Shown here: piece by piece, positions 1 through 6,560 of the stretch
How positions within the stretch are numbered: the stretch's first letter is position 1
Layout: every line of letters begins with the position of its first letter
Origin: Blautia obeum ATCC 29174
Lineage (GTDB): Bacteria; Bacillota; Clostridia; Lachnospirales; Lachnospiraceae
DNA: 64,000 nucleotides
NCBI RefSeq assembly: GCF_025147765.1
Contig: NZ_CP102265.1
Span: 1,861,001 to 1,925,000, forward strand
Direction of reading: 5' to 3'
Made by a program: the position numbers and the translations under genes
Notes under the pieces: generated by a model
What the model was told of the DNA's origin: nothing
The model's database searches: none
The model's input: only the letters and a program-made list of their open reading frames with translations

Positions 1-294
1 GAAGAAGTGAAAGAAATAATGGATGAAATCACAGCAGAAGACATTGAAGCAGCGGCGGCAGCAGCAAGAAGCGAAGAAGAAGTACATGGAACGATCCGCA
101 GAGTGTTTGATGGAAGGCTTCGCCTTCGCAGAAGACCTTCGCTTGAAGACGATGCAATTTGTGGCGTGACGATGTTTGATGAAAAGAATGTCGAGAAGAA
201 AGCAAAGATCGGTGACAGGGTACTTTACAAGACGACAGACGGGTACTGGATTTCAGGAGATCCAGAACACACAGAATTTATTCCGGAGGAATAA
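1..294 (+). CDS. Unrecognised accessory-element protein, 5' end outside window
   Basis: The frame is open from the first base of the window, so the start probably lies upstream; GTG at 7 and ATG at 19 are internal candidates. The visible part has an alanine-rich acidic helix (AAAAAAR) and then a beta-rich tail with a GDRVLYKTTDGYWISG segment. It ends at a TAA only two bases before the next ATG, which suggests translational coupling. I do not recognise the family. Small size, company of XRE regulators and the transposase place it in the accessory element. Confidence 0.5.
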   Translation, partial: EEVKEIMDEITAEDIEAAAAAARSEEEVHGTIRRVFDGRLRLRRRPSLEDDAICGVTMFDEKNVEKKAKIGDRVLYKTTDGYWISGDPEHTEFIPEE

Positions 295-296
295 CG

Positions 297-455
297 ATGG
301 TTCCGGTATCGTACATCGTCACAGCGATCGTGTCTGCGGCGTTTGGATCTGTGACAACTATTTTTATGTTATCAATAACAGCGGCAGCAAAGAAAGCGGA
401 CGAAGAGGAAGACAAGCTGTTTTGTGAGTATCTAAAAGGTAAGAAAATGGAATAA
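297..455 (+). CDS. 52-residue single-pass membrane protein of the accessory element
   Basis: The ATG follows the previous stop by two bases. The product starts MVPVSYIVTAIVSAAFGSV, a hydrophobic segment long enough to span the membrane (about residues 4-27), and then becomes charged (KKADEEEDK). A strong terminator hairpin begins six bases after the stop, which supports a real transcript end here. Small membrane proteins of this kind are common in phage and integrative elements of Clostridia. No function can be assigned. Confidence 0.5.
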   Translation: MVPVSYIVTAIVSAAFGSVTTIFMLSITAAAKKADEEEDKLFCEYLKGKKME

Positions 456-460
456 TGAAA

Positions 461-493
461 AGGCAGCGATCAAAGAACGGTCGCTGCCTTTTG
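461..493 (+). terminator. Rho-independent terminator after the first accessory genes
   Basis: A perfect 9-bp stem AGGCAGCGA (461-469) pairs with TCGCTGCCT (481-489) across an 11-base loop and is followed by TTTT. It closes the rightward transcript that ends at 455. Confidence 0.85.
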
Positions 494-574
494 TGCAATA
501 TCACGAAAACAGATCAAATACATGATACTGATCGGGATCTATGCGATGACAATATGTACAAAAAAAGAAGAAAA

Positions 575-898
575 TTATTTTTCTGTGATCTGTTTCAACA
601 GGCGGATAATTTCTTCATTCTGACGCATAAGAATGAAATTCTGTTCAACCTGTGCGCGTGACATTTCAAGTGCGAAAGTTTCATTTGAATTTCCGCTTAA
701 AAGACTTCCGAAAGAATACATTTTTGAACCTGCAAGACTGGATGCGATTTCTTTAAGGGATGCGACATTCTTTTCTTTGATGTCGTCCGAAGTGTAACTG
801 TCGAAATCAACACCGAATTTTTCCATAGCCGCCTTGTCTTTTGCTTCCTGCTCCGCCTGTTTCTTGGCGATTTTGTCATCTGCTTTTTTACCAAACAT
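575..898 (-). CDS. Unrecognised 107-residue coiled-coil protein of the accessory element
   Basis: Starts MFGKKADDKIAKKQAEQEAK, a charged helix, and ends with another helical stretch rich in Gln/Asn/Glu. The ATG at 898 was chosen because an AAAGGGGG ribosome site lies eight bases upstream; the frame could extend further upstream but without such a site. There is no signal peptide or membrane segment. It is transcribed away from the XRE gene at 1035 and shares with it an intergenic region with repeated TTAACAC half-sites. No family is recognised. Confidence 0.6.
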   Translation of the reverse strand: MFGKKADDKIAKKQAEQEAKDKAAMEKFGVDFDSYTSDDIKEKNVASLKEIASSLAGSKMYSFGSLLSGNSNETFALEMSRAQVEQNFILMRQNEEIIRLLKQITEK

Positions 899-954
899 AG
901 GAAAAGCCCCCTTTGTTATATAATAATATTTGATCAGTTTTCCGTAATTCTGAT

Positions 955-1017
955 CATTAACACAAATATAGGTGAAAAAAGTGCTAATGTCAAGAATGAT
1001 GCTGAACATTAACACAA
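955..1017. promoter_or_regulatory. Operator-like repeats between two divergent element genes
   Basis: CATTAACACAA occurs at 955-965 and again at 1007-1017, and a near-complement GTGCTAATG lies between them at 981-989. The outer right copy and the inverted copy form an imperfect dyad GTGCTAATGT...ACATTAACAC. The three half-sites sit in the space between the leftward gene 575-898 and the rightward XRE gene at 1035, as expected for repressor binding. Protein binding is inferred. Confidence 0.45.
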
Positions 1018-1034
1018 GGGATTGAGAATGAAGG

Positions 1035-1292
1035 ATGAAGATATACACCTATAAAGGCAAAAAGAATCTATGCGGTGACAGGATTCGGATTGAACGATTG
1101 AAAAAGCGAATGACGCAGATGGAACTGGCTGCGAAAATTCAGTTGCAAGGGATAACACTGGAACGCGACAGTATAAGTAGAATTGAAATAGGGACAAGGT
1201 TTGTGACCGATTACGAATTGAAGCTATTTGCAAAGGTTCTGAATGTGACGGTTGATGATCTGCTGGAAGAAGATGACACTATGGAATCATAG
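1035..1292 (+). CDS. XRE-family helix-turn-helix regulator
   Basis: An 85-residue protein with one helix-turn-helix domain at about residues 15-75: the pattern RIERLKKRMTQMELAAKI, then a recognition helix in DSISRIEIGTRFVTDYEL, then LFAKVLNVTVDDLL. This is the Cro/C1-type fold that binds palindromic operators. The stop codon lies inside a terminator stem, so the gene forms a single-gene transcript. It lies between two sets of operator-like repeats (955-1017 and 1315-1357), and probably represses its own or neighbouring promoters; this is inferred from position. ATG at 1035 is the first start after an in-frame stop. Confidence 0.8.
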   Translation: MKIYTYKGKKNLCGDRIRIERLKKRMTQMELAAKIQLQGITLERDSISRIEIGTRFVTDYELKLFAKVLNVTVDDLLEEDDTMES

Positions 1293-1301
1293 TGTTTTTT
1301 T
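1277..1301 (+). terminator. Terminator overlapping the XRE gene stop codon
   Basis: CACTATG (1277-1283) pairs perfectly with CATAGTG (1288-1294) over a 4-base loop, followed by seven T residues. The last codons of the XRE gene form the stem. Confidence 0.85.
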
Positions 1302-1314
1302 CTTTGCAAAAAAG

Positions 1315-1370
1315 TAGCTCAATGAGTAAAAAAAGATTGACATATAGGCTCAATGGGTATATAATATAAT
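1315..1370 (+). promoter_or_regulatory. Consensus promoter with two operator-like palindromes
   Basis: TTGACA (1337-1342), a 17-base spacer and TATAAT (1360-1365) form a full consensus sigma-A promoter. The palindrome CTCAATGAG lies at 1318-1326 and a one-base variant CTCAATGGG at 1349-1357, within the spacer. The wider repeats are TAGCTCAATGAGTA and TAGGCTCAATGGGTA. A strong promoter with a site between -35 and -10 is the layout of a tightly repressed element promoter. The binding protein (either XRE product) is inferred. Confidence 0.75.
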
Positions 1371-1403
1371 TGTAACAAGGGAACAGCAGGAAAGGAGAAA
1401 ACA

Positions 1404-1535
1404 ATGGAGAACGAAGAAATGAGCAAAGCCGATTTAATAGCGATGTTGGTATCAATTAGAGAAGTAGCAAGGACAAACGGAGAAATACATACCGTGGAAC
1501 ATATTGATAAAATACTTGAAGAAATAAGAAAATAA
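1404..1535 (+). CDS. 43-residue protein, first gene of the repressible transcript
   Basis: ATG at 1404 has an AAAGGAG site seven bases upstream and is the first gene behind the consensus promoter at 1337-1365. The product (MENEEMSKADLIAML...) is fully helical by composition, with alternating Leu/Ile and charged residues, and ends KILEEIRK. No family is recognised. The strong ribosome site and promoter make translation likely in spite of its size. Confidence 0.55.
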   Translation: MENEEMSKADLIAMLVSIREVARTNGEIHTVEHIDKILEEIRK

Positions 1536-1557
1536 AATAGAATAAGGGATCACACAG

Positions 1558-1619
1558 GGGGCGGATACCTAAACATTCCTGCTAACCGCCCCAAGTGCTT
1601 AATTAGATTATAGCAGGAA
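1558..1619 (+). other. Candidate H-type pseudoknot in an mRNA leader
   Basis: GGGGCGG (1558-1564) pairs with CCGCCCC (1586-1592). The loop of this hairpin contains TTCCTGCTA (1576-1584), which is perfectly complementary to TAGCAGGAA (1611-1619) outside it. The two helices can form together as an H-type pseudoknot, or as alternatives. The structure lies between the genes at 1404 and 1649 and ends 29 bases before the latter's start. Function is unknown. Confidence 0.5.
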
Positions 1620-1648
1620 AAAAATAAAAGACAAGAGGTGCAAAGAAA

Positions 1649-1927
1649 ATGAAAGCTGTAAAAGGATACACAAAGCATGATTATACCATGATATGCAAAG
1701 AAGAAGGCGGGGAAGTTTTTAGTTTTGCATCAATAGATGAAGCTGCTGGTTATTTTTCAATGTTCGGGCATGAGGTGCCGACCAATGTTGCACTTGATGG
1801 AATTTTAAATGATACTAATTGTGACTGGATAGTATTTGACGATGGAAGCGTTATCTTCAAATATTACGGAAGCGGTTATGACGGAAACATTATCAATGAA
1901 ATGATTGAAAAAGGATGCAGAATATAA
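1649..1927 (+). CDS. Unrecognised 92-residue element protein
   Basis: The start has an AGAGGTG site about nine bases upstream. The product is acidic and mixed alpha/beta, with aromatic-rich turns (DWIVFDDGSVIFKYYGSGYDG) and no membrane segment or signal peptide. It follows the candidate pseudoknot leader and precedes a small XRE gene by 13 bases, so the two are probably co-transcribed. I do not recognise the family. Confidence 0.55.
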   Translation: MKAVKGYTKHDYTMICKEEGGEVFSFASIDEAAGYFSMFGHEVPTNVALDGILNDTNCDWIVFDDGSVIFKYYGSGYDGNIINEMIEKGCRI

Positions 1928-1940
1928 GGAAGCGGATAGA

Positions 1941-2105
1941 ATGAAAATAGAAGAAGCACGCAAACAGAAAAATATGAGCAGAAAAGAATTGTCAGAGTGG
2001 CTAGAAATTCCATATAGAACGCTGACAAACTGGGAAAATGGGGAAAGAAGTTGCCCTGACTATATTGAAAAACTAATTGTCGAAAAAATATTAAGGGATA
2101 AATAA
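1941..2105 (+). CDS. Small XRE-type DNA-binding protein (54 residues)
   Basis: A minimal helix-turn-helix: KIEEARKQKNMSRKELSEWL is helix 1-2 and IPYRTLTNWENGERSCPDYI the recognition helix and turn, matching the short Cro-like regulators of phages and mobile elements. ATG at 1941 is chosen over an in-frame upstream ATG at 1905 because an AAGGA site lies about ten bases before it and the helix-turn-helix starts directly. A terminator follows. It may control the transposase gene that starts 77 bases downstream; that is inference from position. Confidence 0.7.
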   Translation: MKIEEARKQKNMSRKELSEWLEIPYRTLTNWENGERSCPDYIEKLIVEKILRDK

Positions 2106-2126
2106 GGCTGTATAAATTACAAGGAA

Positions 2127-2163
2127 CCGCAGACGATCATGATCATCGCCTGCGGCTTCTTTT
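2127..2163 (+). terminator. Terminator before the transposase gene
   Basis: CCGCAGACGATCAT (2127-2140) and the imperfect complement GATCATCGCCTGCGG (2141-2155) form a long stem with a tight loop, followed by CTTCTTTTAT. It separates the small-gene transcript from the transposase. Confidence 0.75.
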
Positions 2164-2182
2164 ATAGAAGGAGAAAGCGGAG

Positions 2183-3232
2183 ATGGAAAGAACGTTCAAA
2201 CATTTGACAAAAGCAGACCGGATCAGAATTGAAGCATTGATAAAAGCGGGAGTAAAAATCAAAGAGATCGCGGACATGCTACATGTGCATAGAAGCACGA
2301 TATACAGAGAGTTAAAAAGAGGACGTTTTACTGCGCTTAATTCAGATCTGACAACGGAAGAAAGATACAGCCCTGATATTGCACATGATAAATATGAAGA
2401 AAATCTGAAAAGCAAAGGGGGCAGTCTGAAGATCGGGAATGACATCAAACTGGCAAATTATATTGAAGAAAAGATCGTGAAAGAAGATTACAGTCCGGCG
2501 GCGGTACTGGGGGAAATTAAGGCACAACAAAAAGAAAGCGAATTCAGCGTGATGATCTGCACAACAACACTGTACAGTTATATTGATAAAGGGATCTTTC
2601 TACACCTGACAAATAAAAATCTTCCGGTTAAAAAGAATAAGAAACGCACATACAAAAAGGTCAAGAAAACGCAGGCAAGAGCGTCAGCGGGTGAAAGTAT
2701 AGAAAAAAGACCGGAAGAAATTGAAACACGCGAAGAGTTTGGACACTGGGAGATGGACACAGTAAAAGGAAAGCGCGGGAAATCAAAGAACAGTCTTCTT
2801 GTGTTGACTGAAAGAAAAACACGCGATGAAATTGTGATGAAGTTGCCAGAGCATACGGCGGCAGCAGTTGTCAACGCGCTGGATGTGATCGAAAGAAAGT
2901 GGGGCGATATGTTCAAACAAGTATTTAAAACGATTACGATGGATAACGGAAGTGAATTTGCAGACTGTGAAGGAATTGAACGGTCAGCACTGGGAGCAGG
3001 CAGCAGGACAAAGACATATTATTGTCATCCGTACAGCAGCTATGAAAGAGGAAGCAACGAAGTGACAAATAAAATGATCAGAAGACATATTCCAAAAGGA
3101 ACAAACTTCGATGAAAAAACGGATGAAGAAATATCTGCGATTGAAAGCTGGGTGAATAATTATCCGCGTAAGATCCACGGCTATCATTCAGCGGGCGAAC
3201 TGTTTGAAGAGGAGATCCGGAAAATCAGTTGA
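2183..3232 (+). CDS. IS30-family DDE transposase
   Basis: At 349 residues this is the usual IS30 size. An N-terminal helix-turn-helix (about 10-45, with the IS30 signature VHRSTIYRELKRG) binds the element ends. The catalytic RNase-H-like domain has D192 (HWEMDTVKG), D254 (TMDNGSEF) and E293 (ERGSNEVTN, followed by IRRHIPKG), so the DDE triad is intact. A good ribosome site (GAAGGAGAAAG) precedes the ATG. It is the last gene before the chromosomal radC and is followed 14 bases later by a terminal-repeat-like sequence. It probably moves the whole element to its left, since no left repeat sits next to it. Confidence 0.93.
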   Translation: MERTFKHLTKADRIRIEALIKAGVKIKEIADMLHVHRSTIYRELKRGRFTALNSDLTTEERYSPDIAHDKYEENLKSKGGSLKIGNDIKLANYIEEKIVKEDYSPAAVLGEIKAQQKESEFSVMICTTTLYSYIDKGIFLHLTNKNLPVKKNKKRTYKKVKKTQARASAGESIEKRPEEIETREEFGHWEMDTVKGKRGKSKNSLLVLTERKTRDEIVMKLPEHTAAAVVNALDVIERKWGDMFKQVFKTITMDNGSEFADCEGIERSALGAGSRTKTYYCHPYSSYERGSNEVTNKMIRRHIPKGTNFDEKTDEEISAIESWVNNYPRKIHGYHSAGELFEEEIRKIS

Positions 3233-3246
3233 AAAAAGTTAAAAAA

Positions 3247-3272
3247 GTGTCGCATTTAATATTGACATTTTT
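3247..3272. repeat. Candidate right terminal repeat of the IS30-type element
   Basis: GTGTCGCATTTAATATTGACA followed by a T run lies directly after the transposase stop. IS30-type elements of Firmicutes commonly end in a repeat of this character, often with an outward TTGACA as here (3262-3267). The partner copy is not found between 2106 and 2182, so pairing is unproven inside this window. Confidence 0.5.
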
Positions 3273-3291
3273 AAAAATTTAGAAATTTTTA

Positions 3292-3318
3292 GGAGGGAGT
3301 GTACATCTCCCTCTTTTT
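3292..3318 (+). terminator. Terminator between element and radC
   Basis: GAGGGAG (3293-3299) and CTCCCTC (3307-3313) pair perfectly over a 7-base loop, followed by TTTTTAT. It insulates radC from the element, or was the terminator of the gene that lay here before insertion. Confidence 0.85.
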
Positions 3319-3378
3319 ATGCTAAAATAATTTCTGATTCTTTTGGGGTTCTGTCACAGAGAGCGACAGGTAAACAAA

Positions 3379-4089
3379 ATGAACCATACTATGAAAGAAA
3401 TACCGGAATCACAGCGGCCTTATGAGAAATGTATTCGAGAGGGTGAGAACACTTTAAGTGACAGTGAGCTCCTTGCAGTGATACTCCGGTGTGGTACCAG
3501 GGGAATGAATTCTCTGACCCTGGCAAACGATATTTTAAGTCATATGGAGCAGTCACCCTATCCAGGACTTCTGGGACTGCTTCACTGTTCAGTATCAGAT
3601 CTGAAAAAGATACATGGGATAGGAACGGTCAAGGCAGTTCAGCTGAAGTGCATCGGAGAATTATCCAAAAGGATTGCCAGTACGGCTGCAAGGATTTCGC
3701 TTGACTTTAACAGTCCGGATTCTATTGCAGCATATTATATGGAACAGCTGCGGCATCAGGAACAGGAGATTATGATCTGCATGATGCTGGATAATCAGAA
3801 TCATCTGCTCGGAGATACCATGCTGTCAAAAGGAACCGTAAATGCAACGCTGATCACACCGCGGGAAGTATATTTGGAAGCACTTCGATACCATGCGGTC
3901 AATCTGATACTGATTCATAATCATCCGGGAGGAAATCCGGCTCCCAGTAAATGCGATAAAGAAATTACTGAACGAATCTGTCAGGCCGGCGAAATGCTGG
4001 GAATTAATCTGCTTGATCATATCATCATAGGCGATCACAGATATATCAGTTTCCGGGAAGAGGGACTGATGGGAGCGTATCCGGAATGA
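3379..4089 (+). CDS. radC: RadC family JAB1/MPN-domain protein
   Basis: A 236-residue RadC homologue, close to the family length of about 225. The N-terminal helix-hairpin-helix part (to about residue 100, with IHGIGTVKAVQLK) is followed by the MPN domain with the metal-binding motif HNHPGG at 180-185 and the downstream S..D-type ligands (SKCDKEITERICQAGEMLGI, LLDHIIIG). The old link to DNA repair is not supported in E. coli; the true substrate is unknown. ATG at 3379 is used since the homology begins at about MKEIPESQRPYEK; a TTG at 3343 in frame has no ribosome site. It heads the mreB-mreC-mreD cluster, as is usual in Clostridia. Confidence 0.93.
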   Translation: MNHTMKEIPESQRPYEKCIREGENTLSDSELLAVILRCGTRGMNSLTLANDILSHMEQSPYPGLLGLLHCSVSDLKKIHGIGTVKAVQLKCIGELSKRIASTAARISLDFNSPDSIAAYYMEQLRHQEQEIMICMMLDNQNHLLGDTMLSKGTVNATLITPREVYLEALRYHAVNLILIHNHPGGNPAPSKCDKEITERICQAGEMLGINLLDHIIIGDHRYISFREEGLMGAYPE

Positions 4090-4101
4090 AGGGAAATTTT
4101 T

Positions 4102-5115
4102 ATGCTTTTAAGAAAAACATATGGAATAGATCTTGGAAGCAGCAGTATCAAGGTTTATTCGTTTTTTAAAAACAAAAGTTATATGGAAAAGAACATGATA
4201 GCGTCAAAAGGGCGCAGGATCATCGCCGTGGGCAATGAAGCATACGATATGTTTGAAAAGGCTCCTGCCAATATCGTGGTGAATTCGCCGATGGCTTTTG
4301 GTATGATAGCCAATCTTGAACTGCAGGAGATTGCGTTGTACAGTATGATGAAAAAGATTGATCATTTTCTGGGAATCGGATCAGATATGTTTTTTTCTGT
4401 TCCGCTGGATATGACTGCAGTAGAGAAACGGGCATATTACCATGTCGCAAATGGCCATTGGCTCAGGCAGAACCGGGTATATATGGTAGAGGCTCCAATT
4501 GCAGACGCAATTGCCATGGGTGTGGACCTAAACCGAAATGCTGGAAGTATGATCGTAAATATTGGAGCACAGAGTACACAGTTCTCAATCATCACGGATG
4601 GGAAAATCATCATTGCGAAAAAAATTCCGATCGGTGGACGTCAGATGAATGAAGCTATCTGCAGTGAGATCAGGAAACGTTACAATCTGCAGATTGGCAC
4701 GCGTACCGGAAAACGTCTGAAGATAGCCATGGGACGGCTCAATGATCAGCGCAGAGAAGCACGTAAGGTGGTTGGAATTGATGGAATATCAGGACTGCCG
4801 AGAGAAGAAATCATATCCGGATATGTGGTAAATGCCGGAATTATGAACTGCGTAAATGAGATTGCGGCAGAAATGAAAACTTTTTTGGAGAGAATTCCAC
4901 CGCAGATTTCTTACCATATTTCAAGAGAAGGAATCTACCTTGCCGGGGGAAGTACCAAGATTCCTTACATAGATAATTATCTTGCGAGTTATACGGGGGT
5001 ATCTTTTAACTTATCTCCATTATATGAAAAAGCGACAGTTGCAGGACTGGAAAAAATCATCCGTGACCATGAACTGATGAAATGGGCGCAGCCTGTCAAA
5101 CAACGCAAATTATAA
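4102..5115 (+). CDS. mreB: MreB-like actin-family cell-shape protein
   Basis: A 337-residue actin-fold protein with phosphate-1 loop GIDLGSSSIKVYS (8-20), a second nucleotide loop (NIGAQSTQF) and the adenosine motif LAGGSTKIP. It forms membrane-associated filaments that guide the elongasome, with MreC, MreD, RodA and PBP2 encoded next to it. The phosphate loop differs from the textbook MreB LGTAN form, so this is a divergent MreB/Mbl paralogue; a second more typical MreB may exist elsewhere. Only 12 bases separate it from radC, and mreC follows after 36 bases. Confidence 0.88.
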   Translation: MLLRKTYGIDLGSSSIKVYSFFKNKSYMEKNMIASKGRRIIAVGNEAYDMFEKAPANIVVNSPMAFGMIANLELQEIALYSMMKKIDHFLGIGSDMFFSVPLDMTAVEKRAYYHVANGHWLRQNRVYMVEAPIADAIAMGVDLNRNAGSMIVNIGAQSTQFSIITDGKIIIAKKIPIGGRQMNEAICSEIRKRYNLQIGTRTGKRLKIAMGRLNDQRREARKVVGIDGISGLPREEIISGYVVNAGIMNCVNEIAAEMKTFLERIPPQISYHISREGIYLAGGSTKIPYIDNYLASYTGVSFNLSPLYEKATVAGLEKIIRDHELMKWAQPVKQRKL

Positions 5116-5151
5116 AGACACAATTATAATTCTTTAGGGGTATGATAATAC

Positions 5152-6036
5152 ATGAAAAACCTGAAAAAGAAGTTTCGATTTCGAATACATTTAAAAAGTA
5201 AACATCTTCTTGTGATCATGACATTTTTCTGTGGAAGTGCTGTGGTTGCCACACTTGCCTCCGGGATTACATCAGCTCCGCTTCAGGAAGCGGCAGGAAT
5301 GATCGTTGTTCCTTTTGAAAAAAGTATCACAACAATCGGACTCTGGCTTACTGATATCAATAAATCTTTTCAGGAAAAACAGGATCTTATAGATCAGAAT
5401 GAGGAACTGAAAAATACTGTAGATACTTTAACAGAACAGAACAATATTCTTATTCAGAATCAGTCCGAGCTTTCCAGACTGCAGGAACTCTATGATCTGG
5501 ATGCGGAATATTCGGATTATCCGAAGGTCGCAGCCAGAATTATATCCAAAGATCCGGGTAACTGGTATGATACATTCATGATCAATAAAGGAAGCAAAGA
5601 CGGCATCCGTGTAGATAACAATGTAATTGCAGGCAAGGGACTTGTCGGCATTGTTACCGAGGTGGGCAGTAACTGGGCAACTGTTCGTTCCATTATTGAT
5701 GACAGTAGTAATGTCAGTGCCATGACAGTCGGTACAGATGACAATTGTGTGGTGGAAGGTGACCTGGAGTTGATCGATGAAGGGAAACTGCGTTTTACAC
5801 AGCTGTATGACAAAGAAGATAAAGTAACAGTAGGTGAGCAGGTTGTTACTTCAAATATCAGTGAAAAATACGTAGAAGGTCTGTTTATCGGATATGTCAG
5901 CGATATTCAATTAGATACCAACAATCTGACGAAATCAGGAACAATCGTTACACCTGTAGATTTTCAGCACTTGAAGGATGTATTTGTAATTACTGTCAAC
6001 AAGAAAGATTCCACAGAGGAAGGGGCCGAGGAATGA
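5152..6036 (+). CDS. mreC: Rod shape-determining protein MreC
   Basis: A bitopic protein of 294 residues: basic N-terminus, one membrane segment at about 18-40, a coiled coil at about 70-120 (NEELKNTVDTLTEQNN) and the extracytoplasmic beta-barrel domains with the MreC signature GLVGIVTEVGSNWATVRSI. It links the MreB filament to the peptidoglycan synthase PBP2 outside the membrane. Its last four bases overlap the mreD start (ATGA), so the two are translationally coupled. Length and order are ordinary for the family. Confidence 0.95.
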   Translation: MKNLKKKFRFRIHLKSKHLLVIMTFFCGSAVVATLASGITSAPLQEAAGMIVVPFEKSITTIGLWLTDINKSFQEKQDLIDQNEELKNTVDTLTEQNNILIQNQSELSRLQELYDLDAEYSDYPKVAARIISKDPGNWYDTFMINKGSKDGIRVDNNVIAGKGLVGIVTEVGSNWATVRSIIDDSSNVSAMTVGTDDNCVVEGDLELIDEGKLRFTQLYDKEDKVTVGEQVVTSNISEKYVEGLFIGYVSDIQLDTNNLTKSGTIVTPVDFQHLKDVFVITVNKKDSTEEGAEE

Positions 6037-6560
6037 AAAGTAAGATCGTTCTGTTTTTTACGATCATTGTCTGTTTTCTGATGCAGTCAACAGTGCTGCA
6101 TCTGATCTCTATTGGCTCGATCACACCGAACCTGTTACTGATCCTTTGCGTATCTATGGGGCTTATGCGTGGACGTAAGAGCGGATTGTGGACAGGCTTT
6201 TTCTGTGGTCTGCTTGTGGATCTGTTTTATGGATCCGTTTTTGGGTTTTATGCACTGATCTATATGTATGCGGGATTCCTGAGCGGTTATGCATTTCGTA
6301 TTTATTATGATGATGATATAAAAGTACCGATGCTGCTGACTGCGATTATGGATTTTCTGTATAATCTGGCGGTTTATGCACTTCAGTTCCTGCTGAGGGG
6401 CAGACTGGGTCTGGGGGTATATTTTACCCGTATTATTGTTCCGGAAATTTTTTATACTGTTTTTCTGACAATGATCGTATACAGAGTATTTCATTATATT
6501 AATTATCATTTTATGAGTCCAACCAGGAAAGAAAGTGAGTCTATTTGGGTATTAAAATAA
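6033..6560 (+). CDS. mreD: Rod shape-determining protein MreD
   Basis: A 175-residue polytopic protein with about five hydrophobic segments and the MreD-type motif NLLLILCVSMGLMRGRKSGL...GLLVDLFYG. It completes the MreBCD scaffold in the membrane. The ATG overlaps the mreC stop and its own end overlaps the PBP2 start by 16 bases, so the three genes form one tightly coupled unit. Confidence 0.93.
   Translation: MKSKIVLFFTIIVCFLMQSTVLHLISIGSITPNLLLILCVSMGLMRGRKSGLWTGFFCGLLVDLFYGSVFGFYALIYMYAGFLSGYAFRIYYDDDIKVPMLLTAIMDFLYNLAVYALQFLLRGRLGLGVYFTRIIVPEIFYTVFLTMIVYRVFHYINYHFMSPTRKESESIWVLK

Larger units (their letters stand above)
1..3272. mobile_element. Right end of an accessory element ending in an IS30-type transposase
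   Basis: Eight small genes lie left of the conserved radC-mre cluster. They include two XRE-type DNA-binding proteins, several orphan proteins of 43-107 residues, and an IS30-type transposase as the last gene. A terminal-repeat-like sequence sits at 3247-3272, just beyond the transposase stop. No matching inverted copy is visible directly left of the transposase (2106-2182), so the transposase seems to belong to a larger unit rather than a bare insertion sequence. The element runs off the left edge of the window. Whether it is a prophage remnant, an integrative element or a composite transposon cannot be decided here; its true left end is not in view. Confidence 0.6.

Noticed and set aside
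6135..6509. Long minus-strand reading frame inside mreD
   Set aside because: It lies wholly within a conserved gene on the other strand, has no ribosome site and a composition dictated by the sense frame.
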